Source of the DNA: Candidatus Trichofilum aggregatum
GTDB lineage: Bacteria; Chloroflexota; Anaerolineae; Promineifilales; Promineifilaceae
Direction: 5' to 3'
Length of the DNA stretch: 57,539 nt
NCBI GenBank assembly: GCA_016716885.1
Contig: JADJUV010000026.1
Span: 1 to 57,539 of the forward strand
In this document: positions 34,784 through 46,634 of the stretch, in pieces
How the letters are laid out: each line of letters starts with the position of its first letter
Numbering within the stretch: position 1 is the first letter of the stretch
The notes under the pieces: generated by a model
Told to the model about the DNA's origin: nothing
What the model saw: only the letters and a program-made list of their open reading frames with translations
Database searches by the model: none
Translations under genes and position numbers: made by a program

Positions 34784-35935
34784 ATGCTTTACATTTATCA
34801 CGCCACCATCCTTACCCCCCACGAAACCATGACCGATGGTGCGGTCCTGGTAGACCGCGGCCGCATCGTCGCCGTTGGCCCCACGCAAAACATCCCCCCG
34901 CCGGACGAGGCCGAAAAAATTGACGCCACGAGCCTGACCCTCGTACCCGGTTTTATGGATTTACAACTGAATGGGGCCTTTGGGCACGATTTCACCCAAA
35001 ACCCAGAAACCATCTGGGATGTGGCCGCCCGCCTGCCCCAAACGGGGGTGACATCCTTCCTGCCCACGATTATTACCTCGCCGTTGCACGCAGTGGAGCG
35101 GGCGCAAAAAGGGTTGCAGGAAGAAAAACCAGCCGGTTTCCGCGGAGCCGAGCCGTTGGGATTACACCTGGAAGGGCCATTTCTTAATCCGGGCAAAAAA
35201 GGGGCACACAATCCCAAATGGTTGCGGCCGCCTGCGCTCGAATCCATTCGCTCCTGGACGGCCGAGAATGGGGTGCGGCTGGTGACGCTGGCCCCGGAAC
35301 TGCCCAACGCCCTGGATTTGATTACGGTGCTGGCTAGTCGGGGGGTTGTGGTCAGTGCGGGGCATTCGATGGCGACACTTGAAGAGGCGCAGACTGGGTT
35401 TAACGCCGGGATTCGTTATGTGACCCACTTGTTTAATGCCATGACCGCCATGCACCACCGAGAGCCGGGATTGGTCGCGGCCGCGCTCAACGACCCCCGC
35501 ATTACCATAGGCATCCTGCCCGATGGTCTGCATGTGCATCCCGCCTGGGTCAAACTGGCCTGGCAGGTGCTTGGCCCCCAGCGACTTAACCTCGTTACCG
35601 ATGCGATGGCCGCCATGCTCATGCCCACGGGAACCTACTACCTGTCTGATCAGCAGGTGATTGTGGATGAAACGGGGGCACACCTGGCCGATGGCACCCT
35701 GGCGGGCAGTGTTATCCCCATGGATCAGGCCGTGCGGAACCTGATGGCCTTCACGGGTTGCACCCTGGCCGAAGCCATTCCCACCGTCACCGCTACCCCG
35801 GCCAATTTACTGGGGTTAGGCCAGAGCAAAGGCCACATCATCGCCAACGCCGAAGCTGATCTGGTCCTACTCGACGGGCGGCAACGGGTACAGACCGTTT
35901 TAATCGCCGGAGAAATCGTCTACAAAAGAGACTAG
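34784..35935 (+). CDS. nagA: N-acetylglucosamine-6-phosphate deacetylase
   Basis: 383 residues, the usual length. It shows 'LVPGFMDLQLNGAFGHDF' (HxxxN-type start of the amidohydrolase barrel, here with Gln), 'GLHLEGPFLNPGKKGAH', 'SAGHSMATLEEA', 'THLFNAMTAMHHREPG', 'ILPDGLHVHP' and the catalytic Asp in 'LVTDAMAAM'. It removes acetate from GlcNAc-6-P to give glucosamine-6-P. The gene is 21 bases after the hexosaminidase gene. Its stop TAG lies in the first word of a GAGACTAG tract. Confidence 0.94.
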   Translation: MLYIYHATILTPHETMTDGAVLVDRGRIVAVGPTQNIPPPDEAEKIDATSLTLVPGFMDLQLNGAFGHDFTQNPETIWDVAARLPQTGVTSFLPTIITSPLHAVERAQKGLQEEKPAGFRGAEPLGLHLEGPFLNPGKKGAHNPKWLRPPALESIRSWTAENGVRLVTLAPELPNALDLITVLASRGVVVSAGHSMATLEEAQTGFNAGIRYVTHLFNAMTAMHHREPGLVAAALNDPRITIGILPDGLHVHPAWVKLAWQVLGPQRLNLVTDAMAAMLMPTGTYYLSDQQVIVDETGAHLADGTLAGSVIPMDQAVRNLMAFTGCTLAEAIPTVTATPANLLGLGQSKGHIIANAEADLVLLDGRQRVQTVLIAGEIVYKRD

Positions 35936-35997
35936 AGACAAGAGACTGGACTCTCAGTCTCTCAGTCTCCAGTCTCTCAGTCTCTCAGTCTCTTCTT
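35931..35997. repeat. Tandem-word tract (GAGACTAG / CAGTCTCT) between nagA and the SIS gene
   Basis: The tract runs from the nagA stop codon to the base before the next start codon and contains both GAGACT and AGTCTC words, so it can fold. It leaves no room for a normal ribosome-binding site. Confidence 0.85.
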
Positions 35998-37044
35998 ATG
36001 CTCACACAAACCCACCTCTACCAGGAAATCCACCAACAACCGACCGTGCTGAGCCGCCTGTTGCAGAACGCGGCCGCGACCATCCACTCCCTCGCTCAAG
36101 CCATCAAGGCGCGGGACCTCACCCACGTCGTTATCGCCGCCAGAGGCACCAGCGACAATGCCGGGCGGTATGCCCAGTACGTCTTGGGGGCCATGAACGG
36201 CCTGACCGTCACTCTCACCACGCCCAGTTTGTTCACCATCTACCAGAAACCACCCCGGTTTGGTAATGCCCTGGTGCTAGGCATCTCCCAGAGCGGCAAA
36301 AGCCCGGACATCGTGGCGGTGTTGGCGGAAGCGCGGCGACAGGGGGCACTGACCGCCGTTATCACCAACACCCCCGGCTCTGATCTGGCCCAGCAGGGGG
36401 ATTTTGTGATTGACCTGGGGGCCGAGGAAGAAAAAGCCGTAGCCGCCACCAAGACCTACACCGCATCCCTGGCGGTTATCGCTTTGTTGAGTGCCACATT
36501 GGTGGGTGATGCCCAGATGTTGGCCGATTTGCACCGCTTGCCGGAGGCGTTGCACCAAACCCTGAGCATGCAAGAGGCCATCGCCCAGGTGGCCCCGCGT
36601 TACCGTTACATGCAGCGCTGTGTGGTGATTGGCCGGGGGTATAACTACGCCACCGCTTTTGAGACTGCCCTTAAGTTGAAAGAGCTAACCTACACGGTGG
36701 TTGAGCCGTATAGCAGTGCCGACTTTTTGCATGGGCCGTTGGCGGTGTTGGAAGAGGGGTTCCCGGTGATCGTGCTGGCCCCGTCCGGGGTGATGGCGCG
36801 GGAGATGGAGCAATTTTTGCGGCCGCTACAAGATCGCCGCGCCGAAGTGATCGCCATCAGTGATAATCCGGCCATTCTGGCCCAGGCCCGCATCCCTCTG
36901 GTTCTGCCTGCCCCCGTGCCTGAATGGCTTTCGCCGCTCACCACCATCGTGCCCGGTCAACTGTTGGCCCTGCACCTGGCCCACACCCGCGACTACAACG
37001 TTGACGCCCCCCGCGCCATTCACAAAGTCACCGAAACCCACTAA
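35998..37044 (+). CDS. SIS-domain protein, probable glucosamine-6-phosphate deaminase (NagB-II type)
   Basis: 348 residues with two SIS domains: 'VVIAARGTSDNAGRYAQYV', 'LVLGISQSGKSPDIVAVL', 'AVAATKTYTASLAVIALL', then 'VVIGRGYNYATAFETALKLKEL' and 'YSSADFLHGPLAVLEEG'. This resembles the isomerase half of glucosamine-fructose-6-P synthase without the glutaminase domain, as in NagB-II deaminases. With the ROK kinase, hexosaminidase and NagA it completes a route from GlcNAc to fructose-6-P. The family also includes AgaS-like enzymes, so the exact sugar is inferred from context. Confidence 0.88.
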   Translation: MLTQTHLYQEIHQQPTVLSRLLQNAAATIHSLAQAIKARDLTHVVIAARGTSDNAGRYAQYVLGAMNGLTVTLTTPSLFTIYQKPPRFGNALVLGISQSGKSPDIVAVLAEARRQGALTAVITNTPGSDLAQQGDFVIDLGAEEEKAVAATKTYTASLAVIALLSATLVGDAQMLADLHRLPEALHQTLSMQEAIAQVAPRYRYMQRCVVIGRGYNYATAFETALKLKELTYTVVEPYSSADFLHGPLAVLEEGFPVIVLAPSGVMAREMEQFLRPLQDRRAEVIAISDNPAILAQARIPLVLPAPVPEWLSPLTTIVPGQLLALHLAHTRDYNVDAPRAIHKVTETH

Positions 37045-37077
37045 CGAGCTACCCTTTTTGTGGGGTAAAATCAACTT

Positions 37078-39742
37078 ATGCTCCTCATTTTAACCCACGA
37101 GAACGCCGATTTTGACGCCGTGGCGGCGCAATTGGCGGCCCATAAGCTGTACCCGGAAGGGGTGCCGCTGCTTTCCCGGCGCGTCAACCGCAATGTGAGT
37201 CAGTTTCTGACTTTGCATTGGGGAGCCTTGCCCTTTATGCGGCCCGACGAATGGCGACGCAAACATATTGACCGGGTGCTCCTGGTGGATTCGCAGATTG
37301 TGCCCACGGTGCGGGGGATCCGCGGCCGCGAACCCGTGCAGGTGATAGACCATCACACCGGTCATCAGGCCAAAGAGGGTTGGCTGTACCACGTGGAGCC
37401 AGTGGGGGCCACCGTCACCTTGCTGGTAGAGCAGATTCAAGCGACGGGGCTGAGCCTCACACCCATCGAGGCCACGTTGCTTCTGTTGGGGGTTTATGAG
37501 GACACGGGGGCGCTGACGTATGACACGACGACGGCGCGGGATGGGTACGCGGCCGCGTGGCTTTTGGAGCAAGGGGCGCAGCTTAGTATGGCCCGGCAGT
37601 TTCTCAACATCCCCCTCACCCCCGCCCAGCAGACCCTCTATGAGCAGCTCGAGGCCTCGACTGAATGGCACATCATTCACGAACAACCCATCGCCATCGC
37701 CACGGCCACCGCCCCGGATACCTTTGAGGAAGAGATTTCCTCGATTGCCCATCGGTTGCGTGACGCCCTGGATGCGCCGGGTATTGTGGTGCTGGTGCAA
37801 CTCAAACACCATGTGCAGATGGTGGCCCGTAGTAGTCATGAAGCGGTGGATGTGGCCCGGCTGGCGAAGGCGTTGGGGGGAGGGGGGCATAGCCGCGCGG
37901 CCGCGGCCATGATCCCGGAGCAAACCCTGGCCTGGGTCAAAGGGCAAGTCGTGGCGCACCTGCTCCAGATAGTGCAACCAGCCGTGCGCGTCGAGCAGAT
38001 CATGTCGTACCGGGTGCAGAGTTTGCCGGTAACAACGACGGTGCGGGCGGCTTATGAACAGATGCAGCGCAGCGGCCACGAAGGGTATCCGGTGGTAGAT
38101 GAGCAGGAACATATTGTGGGCCTGCTCACCCGGCGAGGGGTAGACCGGGCCATGAACCATCGGTTGGAAAAATATACCCTGGATAAGGTGATGAAAAGCG
38201 GCCGCGTGACGGTGCGCCCCACCGATTCGGTCAGTTATTTGCAACGGCTGATGATTGAAGCAGATTGGGGGCAAATTCCGGTGGTAGATGAGCAGGATCA
38301 CATCATCGGTATTGTCACCCGCACCGATTTACTCCGGCTGTTAACCCGGCTGTCGGTAGAGGATATGGCACCCCAATGGCGGGAGAAACTGGCCCGTTAT
38401 CTGGACCCCGCGTTGTGGCGGTTGGTGCAGGTAATTAGCGACGCGGCCGCGGGCCTCAACTTGCCGCTCTATTTTGTGGGTGGCCTGGTGCGCGATTTTC
38501 TCCTGCAAAAGCCCATCACCGATATAGATATGGTGGTTGAAGGGGAAGCCATACGCCTGGCCGACTATCTACAAACCCAATACGGCGGTGAGCTACACAC
38601 CCACGAACGCTTTGGCACGGCCACCTGGACTCTCACAGCAGAGCTGTGGCAGACAGTGGGAAAGTAATCAGTTATCAGTGATCAGTGAGCAGTCTCCAGT
38701 CTCCAGTCTCTCAATCTCTCAATCTCTCAATCTCCTTCCCCGCTCCATAGACTTTGTCACCGCCCGGAGCGAGTTTTATGAACAGCCTTCGGCCCTGCCG
38801 GAAGTGGAGCGTGGCTCGATTAAGCTGGATTTACACCGGCGCGATTTTACCATTAACACCCTGGCGATTCGGTTGGATGGGGTGCATCTGGGGGAATTGC
38901 TCGATTTTTATGGTGGGCAGAGGGATTTGCAAGAGGGGATCATCCGGGTTTTGCATAGTTTGAGTTTTATTGATGATCCCACGCGCATTTTGCGGGCTGT
39001 GCGCTTTGAGCAGAGGCTGGGTTTTGCCATTGAACCACGCACGTTGGAACTGGTCGCGGCCGCGTTGCCCATGTTCGAGCGCGTCTCTGGTGAACGTATC
39101 CGCCATGAGCTAGAACATAGCCTACGGGAAGCTGATCCACGCAAAGTGTTACGGCGCCTGCATGACCTGGGTGTGCTGGCTCAACTTCACCCCCAACTTA
39201 CCTGGAACGAGGCATTAGCGGCAGCGTTTACCCGCCTGGATGCGTTGCTCCAGGAACCCGCCTGGCAAGAAACGTGCCAGGGCGACAGTCTGGCTCCCAT
39301 CTATTTCATCACCTGGCTGGCCCCATTCCCACCTGAGGTGCAAACGGCCGTCAGCGAACGTATCCGGGCCAGGCTGACCACCCGGCAGGATATAGAAACG
39401 GTGGGGCTGATTTTGCGGGATTTGGCGGCCCTGCCTGATAATGTGTTGCCAGGAGAGGTGGAGAAGGTGTTGCGGCCGCATAACCGCCGCCCACGGGTCT
39501 TTCTGGTTGCGGCCGCGTTGACTGAGAATGATCAACACCTCACTCATCTCCACAATTACTTCTTCTTCTACCGCCATATCAAAACCCACATCACCGGGGA
39601 TACCCTGCGCCAGATGGGTCTCAAACCCGGCCCTTCATATGGGCAAATCCTCGATGGCCTGCTGGCCGCCCGGCTCAATGAGCAGGTACAAACCTTTGCA
39701 GATGAGGAGAAATGGCTTAATGCATGGCTGACCCGGCCTTAA
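37078..39742 (+). CDS. DHH phosphoesterase - CBS pair - poly(A)/CCA nucleotidyltransferase fusion (one frameshift)
   Basis: About 885 residues if joined. Residues 1-300 are a DHH/DHHA1 phosphoesterase ('THENADFDAVAAQLAAHK', 'DHHTGH', 'EDTGALTYDTTTARDG', 'GGGGHSRAAAAMI'). Two CBS domains follow ('MSYRVQSLPVTTTVRAAYE', 'MKSGRVTVRPTDSVSYLQ'). Then comes a class II nucleotidyltransferase head ('YFVGGLVRDFLLQ', 'DIDMVVEG', 'GGELHTHERFGTATW') that goes on in the next frame ('IDFVTARSEFYEQP', 'DLHRRDFTINTLAIR', 'DDPTRILRAVRFEQRLGF'). This architecture is known for CCA-adding or poly(A) polymerase-like enzymes. A tandem-word tract (38668-38738) lies exactly between the active-site strands where the frame changes by one. 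Either an indel is wrong or the tract broke the gene. Confidence 0.88.
38668..38738. repeat. Tandem-word tract (ATCAGT, CAGTCTC, CAATCTCT) inside a nucleotidyltransferase gene
   Basis: Three word types follow each other within the coding region, separating 'TATWTLTAELW' from 'SIDFVTARSE'. One frame through the tract is open, reading Ser/Gln/Leu-rich sequence, so read-through would be possible with a one-base correction. Confidence 0.8.
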
Positions 39743-40009
39743 TCTTTCAACCATTTTCTAACCACATCCCTGCATTACTTAACGCCAGCTTTACAGACAT
39801 TGTAAGAAAAACAATGCATCATCTGTACTATACCAGGTAGCACACCCGCAGGGGCCTGTTTTTTTCTGGCAAAACTAATGGGATTCCCAGAGGGATTCAT
39901 TAGACGCATTCGCTCAAACATGACAAATCGGGCAAAATCGTATTAAAATGATACGTTAGTACTCATTCAATGTCGTCTGATGTGTCCTCTATCTTCAAAG
40001 GAGCTGAAC
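39743..40009. other. Intergenic stretch before the SdrD-like gene
   Basis: No gene seen. A weak hairpin ACATTGT/ACAATG lies at 39797-39815 and AT-rich sequence at 39930-39965 may hold the promoter; AAAGGAG ends it before the ATG at 40010. Confidence 0.4.
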
Positions 40010-42459
40010 ATGTATCCACATCCTTACCGCTTACGCGGGCAAACGGTCCCCACCCTTTGGCACCGAGGTAAATGGCTTATTTTTATCTTTTTGACGGTTT
40101 TTTTGGCGGCCCTGATCCTGAACCACAGTCTAGTAGGCGCGGCCGCGCCCCTGGCCGGTAGCATTAGCGGCACTGTTTTCCGCGATTACAACGCCAACGG
40201 GAGCGATGAAGGGGTCAATGAACCAGGTGTCGCTGGTGTCATTGTCCGGGCTACCGATAATCTAGGCAATGTTGTCACCGCGACGACTGGCCTAGATGGC
40301 ACCTATACAACCGGTGTCTTGGCGGGTAATCAGGCCCGTGTCGAGTTTATCCTGCCATCCGATGGGAGTCTGGATTTCTTACAGCCAGGGGCGGCGGGTA
40401 ACACCACCGTCCAATTTGTTGATATTACCAGTGGCAATGCCGCCAATGTGGATGTTGGCTTTAATAACCCGGCCCAATATTGCGAAGCCAATCCGTATAT
40501 GGCTGTTCCCAGTTACTTTGGGGGGACAAGCTCTGCCTTAGATGGCATTGCCCGGTTCAACTACAATGATTCAGGCATCACGCCTGCGCCAACCACATTG
40601 ACCGACTGGACTGATATTGGCACAACGTATGGTGTGGCTTATAACCCGGCACAAGATGCCCTGTACGCCTCGGCTTACGTCAAACGACATAGTTCACTCG
40701 CCGGTAGCGCCGGGGCCATTTATCGGGTCGAAGGGGTTACCGGGAGTACTTTCACCACGACTCTGTTCACGACCATCCCCAATATTGGTACCGTACCTGA
40801 TAATGCCACTCGTGGTCTCCCTGCAAATCCCATTGACCCCAGTTTTGACCCAGTTGTTTTTGGCCTTGTTGGCCGGACTGGGTTAGGGGACATGGATTTA
40901 TCAGATGATGGGAGCACCTTGTATGTAGTCAACCTGAATGACCGCAACGTGTACCCGGTGGCCACCGCCAGCGGTACGGTAGGCACACCTATTGCTATCC
41001 CCAGCCCCACCTGCACCAACGGAGAATGGCGTCCCTTTGCCACCCAATTCCATGATGGCGATTTATACGTCGGCGGTATCTGCTCGGCGGAAAATGGAGG
41101 CGCACGGACCGATCTGACGGCTCAAGTTTACCGCTATGATGTTGTCAGTAGTACCTGGTCAGCCGGGCTGTTTAGTCCTGCGATACCGCTTAATTTTGCC
41201 CGCGGCCGCGGGTTTAATACCGGCACTGTCCCTGATGACGGCTTCTGGAACCCCTGGATTAACGATGGTCCTACCTTGTTCAGCCGTGTCACGGCTAATA
41301 CCAATGATGGGGGTATTTTGTACCCCCAACCGATGCTCAGTGACATTGAATTTGACAGTGAAGGTTATATGCTCTTGGGTTTCCGGGATCGCACGGGCGA
41401 TCAGATTGGTTATTTGAACAATGCGGTTGACAACAGTGCCTACCCGGCTGGCTCTGGCGGTGCGTCAATCTGGTATTCTTCTCCTGCTGGGGATATTCTC
41501 ATGGCCGCCCCCAATGGGGCAACTTTTACTCTGGAAAGTAATGGCATAGTGGGTAGTCGAACCACTGGCTCCACCAGCCTTCAGGGACCAGGTGGCCGGG
41601 AATTTTTCCACGGTGATATCTTTACCAACACGGTTGGTTTTCCTGTTCATCAAGAAACAAGTTTTGGCGCTTTGGCCGTTCGGCCCGGTTCATCCGAAGT
41701 TGCTATGACCGCTTATGACACCACCACTGTTGACGAAGGAGCCATCTACTGGATGAATCTGGCTAATGGCGGGGGAAATAAATTACGCGGTTACCGCATT
41801 TACTTCGGTAATCAAGACCCCTTCCCACCCGCTCCAGAGAATGGTCGTTTTGGAAGGCCAATGGGCTGGGTGATTTAGAGCTATTGTGTGCTCCAGCCCC
41901 CATCGAAATTGGCAACCGTGTTTGGGGTGAACAAACCAACAACGGCCTTCAGGATCCTTTGGCTGCTGGTACTGAGGTGCCTATACCCGGTGTCGTTCTT
42001 AACCTCTATCGTATAGATGGAACTGTGGTAGGTACCACCACCACCAATGCCAATGGGCAATACATTTTTAACACCACCACTGTGCCAACTGGGATTCAAC
42101 CCAACACCCAATATGTGGTTCGCATTAATAATGTCGGACCCATTCTCGGTGCTGGCTACAGCTTTATCACCCTGACCAACGTGGGCAGCAATGATCGCAT
42201 TGATAATGATGCCGTTAGTGGCAACGCGGCTGGTGTGCCTGGCCCCAATCGCCCTGAAATTGTCTTCACGACGGGGCCAGCCGGGCATAATAACCACACC
42301 TATGATTTTGGCTTCACGACGTCGTCACCCACGGCCGTGGCGTTGCAAGGAATAGGGATACGACCGCCGATTGGGAGCGCGGCCGCGACGCTGGCATCCC
42401 TCTTTATCGTTCTCGCTTTCACTGGGGTAATCCTCTGGCGACACCATCATACCAACTAG
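40010..42459 (+). CDS. Cell-surface SdrD-like protein with C-terminal membrane anchor (one frameshift)
   Basis: About 816 residues if joined. A long signal peptide ('KWLIFIFLTVFLAALILNHS', then 'AAAPLAG') leads to an SdrD B-like domain ('SGTVFRDYNANGSDEGVNEPG'), a central domain of about 480 residues with propeller-like strands that I do not recognise, a second SdrD-like domain ('IGNRVWGEQTNNGLQDP', 'GVVLNLYRIDG') and a final hydrophobic helix followed by 'WRHHHTN'. Frame is lost near 41850-41862 in TTTGGAAGGCC; one added A gives 'RFGKANGLGDLELLCAPAP' and joins the two pieces. AAAGGAG precedes the ATG at 40010. It is probably exposed on the cell surface. Confidence 0.82.
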
Positions 42460-42485
42460 ATTATCCCCCTCACCCCCTTTGTACA

Positions 42486-42520
42486 TCAAAACCGCCAGGC
42501 AATTGCCTGGCGGTTTTTGT
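42486..42520. terminator. Bidirectional terminator
   Basis: Perfect stem AAAACCGCCAGGCAA/TTGCCTGGCGGTTTT with a T run, between the SdrD-like gene and the convergent histidine kinase gene. Confidence 0.92.
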
Positions 42521-42646
42521 TTCCCATATTTTCGACTACTCATCAAAGACAAGGATTCATTGGTGTTTCATCTTGGTTTCTCAAGGCCGTTCATTTTCCA
42601 GCCAGATCTCAAGTTATGACAGCGTGTATGCAATCGTTTTATCCGT

Positions 42647-45600
42647 TCAATGGGATGACACCGGAATGGTAAAGGCAAAGGTCGTTCCCTGGCCCAGTTC
42701 GCTCTCCAGCCAGATGTCACCCCGATGTAATTCAATGATCCCCTTGGTAATAGATAGTCCTAAACCTGTGCCTGGTGAGGTACGAATGTTGCTATCTTCT
42801 GAGCGGAAGAATTTAGTGAAAAGTCGGGCCTGGTCTTCAGCAGAAATGCCGTAACCAGTGTCTTTTACAGCACAAACAACAATGGGTTGGGGTATAGATA
42901 AGCCATTGTCCGAAGGGGTGACATCGGTTTTGACGGTAACAGTGACTTCTGTATCGGGTGGGGAATATTTGTAGGCGTTACTCAGTAAATTGGTGAGCAC
43001 TTGTACCAGGCGGGAATGATCGCCCATGACAGGAGGCAAATCGTTGGGCATATCCAGATGGACGATAATATTTTTGCTCTCGTGGATACCACGGGTGGCT
43101 TGCATCGTCTCGCTGACTACATTGGCGAAGGCGATGGGTTCCAGATTCACGTTTAACTGACCGGTTTCAATACGAGAAATGTCGGTCAGATCTTTGATCA
43201 GGTTGTCCATACGCTTGATGTTGGCAGTGATGGTTTCCAGAAAAGATTTCTGTTTGTCGTTGACTTCGCCGGTAAGACCAGCCAGCATGAGATCAGTATA
43301 ACCGCGAATGGCGGTGATAGGGGTTTTGAGTTCGTGGGAGACCATAGAGACGAACTCGGATTTGGCCCGATTAGCCTCGTTGACTTGTTCATACAGTTGA
43401 GCGTTGGCGATGGAAGTAGCGGCGACATTGACCAGGCTCGCGGCCGCGTCCAGGTCTTCCTCATCAAAATCATCATACTCATTACTTTCTACCACCAAAG
43501 CCCCAATCACCTGTTGTTTGTGGACAATGGGCAGGGTTAATTGGGAGCGGGTGTGCGGCGCGGCCGCGAGATACATCGGTTCCAACTGCACATTCCGAGT
43601 CAGACGGGGTTCACCCGTGCGAATCACTTCCCCAGCTAACCCCACCTTTGTTGCCTGTGTGTCTGCGGCTAACGAAAAATCGCGGGCGTAATTTTCACTT
43701 ACAAAAGCCACCAGCCGATCATTTTCGTCTACCAGCAAAATACTGCCCGCCGTGGCTTCACAAATCAGCATGGCCCAATCCAGGGTCATCTCCAATACCC
43801 GGTTCAAGTCCAGCGTTGTGTTCAAATTGCGCCCCAACTGCTGGAGAATAGCCAATTCATGCACCCGCCGCTGGAGCGCCTGATCCGTCTGCTGGAGCAA
43901 GCGGGCATTATCCATGGCTACTACCGATTGCCCGGCAAAAGTGTTAATGAGGGTCAAATCCATATCGTTAAACGGCGCTTTATTCCGTTTGTTGACGATT
44001 TGCAGAACCCCCCACACCTCATTTTGGTGAACCAGCGGCGCGGAAAGAATAGATTGGGTGGTGAATCGGGTACTACTATCCACCCCAGAGAACCAGCGGG
44101 GATCTTCTTGGGCTTTATTGACGATGGCTGGTTGCCCTGTCTGAGCCACCGTACCCGCTACCCCCTGTGCCGATGGGCAGACGTGTCCCAACAAACTCTG
44201 TCCGGTGGGGCCACGGACCAACTTGAACTCTAGCTCGCCTGTGTTCTGGTCTACAATCAGAAAGCTACCCGCTTCGGCGTTAAGCAATTCAATGGATTTA
44301 TCCAAAATCAAGTCGAGCAAGCTATCTGGCTCTCGAATGGAGTTGAGGGTGCGAATCACCTCGTTGAGAGTTTCTAGCTGTTGGGCGCGCTCTTTCGTCT
44401 GCTCATTGGCTTGATAACGAGCTAACGCCGTAGCTGTATTGCTGACATAAAAGCTGAACAGTTGTCGCTGACGTTCGGTGAAGGGTCGCTGGTTTGTCCC
44501 TCGTTTCCCCTGGATCAAACCAATGGTCTCAGCCCCCGCATTCAGCGGCGCGGCCAGCCACTCGCCATCGGTTGGGTTTTCTACCAACAACATTTGTCCC
44601 GTAGTCAAAACTTCCTGAATATGGGGTCTTTGAGGAGTTTATCCGGCCCTTCATAATCGCGGCGACGGCGGCTGTTCTCAATGTAATAAGCGGTGTACAT
44701 CTGCCGCGTACCTGGCTCCCGCAAGATAATGGCAAAGTCCTGACATTGCAACAGCCGGAGAGAATCAGCCACAATGATTTCCAATAGGGCGTCTAGCTCT
44801 TGAGTGGTGTTGACAGCCTGGGAGAAGCGGCTGAGGTCATTCATTTCGGCGACCCGGTTTTCCAGGCGACGCATAATACGTACACGCTCGATACCCAAAA
44901 GGGATTGATCGGCCAGGGCATTGAGGTAGTTAATTTCTTCGGTGCTGAACCGTTCGTTGTTGTGCTTGCGGGAAAGGGTAATCCAGCCGATGAGTTGTTT
45001 ATTGCTGAAGGGGACCAGAATGGCCGCTTTCATCTGTTGGCACAGAGTGCGATGCGGCCGCCATTCTTCGGGCCAGGCTTGTTCATCAGCCAAAACCAGT
45101 GCTCCCCGATCCCTGGCTAACAATTGTACAAAGGGGTCGTCGGCTTCAATTTCCATATCCACACCAGTAGGATAGGGTTGGTAATAAAATTGTTCGGTAT
45201 CGGGCAGGAAAAGCTGGACATCGGTGTGGGGCACACCCCGGCGGGCATATTGAATGAGAAGGGTAGCCCCACCTTCTAGCTCGGCTACGGAGGTGAGTTC
45301 CTGGTTATAACGACGGAGCAGGGTTTCATATTGCGGCCGCGCCAACACATACTCATCCACCAATACCTGCACCCGCTTGCGAATAGGGTCAAAGAGAAAG
45401 GTGATAATCAGCACCAGGGCAATGAGTAGGGCGGCGTTTTCCGTGTTGACCGTGACCCCTAAAACCGAACTGACAAAGGTCGTGACCAGACCCAGAACCA
45501 GAATGAGGGCCAGCGTGAGCAGGCCATACGTTACCGCCCGCCGTAATACTACATCCACATTGAGCAAACGGTAACGAATAATGGTGTAACCCATACCCAA

Positions 45601-46566
45601 CGGGTACAAAATTGTGGGCAAAAAGAAGAGAGCCGGGTCAAACGGGATGTAACCCGCATTTAGGAACCAGATGATGATGGGAAAAAAAGAACAGCAGGCG
45701 GCCAGCGTAATGACACGTCCCTGTTGCCGGGCTAACGGTACAGGCGAAGCAAAGGCCCGGTAAGCAAACAGCCCCAGAGCCAGGAGCATCAACACCCCAT
45801 CCACCACATAGGCCACTCGCCAGGCGGTGACGTAAAGCCAGGGGTTGTTCTGGTTGTAGAGGACGACCTGCGCCCACACCAATAAGGGTAGGGTAATCAC
45901 CAAAGGAAGCCAACGTAAAAAGGGATTCTGTTGCAGTAACCGTGGCCGGTGGGGAAACTCAATAGCTGTATACAGATTGGCCGCTCCCACTCCCACCAGC
46001 CCGGTCAACCAGAGTCGGCCTAGAATGTGGGTGGTGAGCATATCGTATAACCCACCGATACCAAAGGCGGCCAACAGGGAAAAAAGGGCAAAATATTGGG
46101 CCACAACGGCATCGGGATGAACGCGGAAGGCCCAAAACCCCACCAGCAAAATAAACGCACCGATGAGGTAAGGCAACCAGAAATTACGACCGAATTCCTG
46201 GCTATTGAGCGTGAAGAGGGGGAGTGTGAGGGTGCGTGATGATCCATCAGGGTGGACAAAGGTCATACGCCATTCATCACCCGGTTGGGCCGTTTCCAGC
46301 AAATCGTCTAATTGCCGACGACTGGTAATGGTCTGATCGTTGATGGCCACGAGGCGTTCCGGGCCATTTGAGCGGTGGATCCTGTGACTTGCTAACCCAT
46401 TCGGGGCTACCGATGTCATTAACAACCAGATTGGGGTCGAGAAATAAACCAGGAAGGGGCGATTGCGTGTGCCTAAGGCGGTAATCAGCAAGGCGACGTA
46501 AAGGATGCTACTGATGAGTAGCAAACCGCTGACCAGGGATCGGCGTGTAGACTCAGAAAGGTTCAT
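42647..46566 (-). CDS. Multi-GAF membrane sensor histidine kinase (one frameshift)
   Basis: About 1,307 residues if joined. N-terminal helix, a PDZ-like segment ('RLVAINDQTITSRRQLDDLL'), about seven more membrane helices, then about four GAF domains. The kinase core has the H-box 'SHELKTPITAIRGYTDLM', N-box 'NLLSNAYKYS', G1 'DTGYGIS' and G2 'GTGLGLSITKGIIELHRG'. The break lies in the second GAF at 44623-44626 (G4 on the plus strand); one more base gives 'KDPHIQEVLTTGQMLLVE', continuous between frames. It autophosphorylates on the H-box His. No response regulator is adjacent, so its target is unknown. The downstream frame alone would have only a TTG start. Confidence 0.88.
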
Positions 46567-46634
46567 TTGGGCAAGGTGATCCGCAACGGTGACAACAGAA
46601 GGTGATTATCAATCCAATGTCCATCTGGAGCAAC

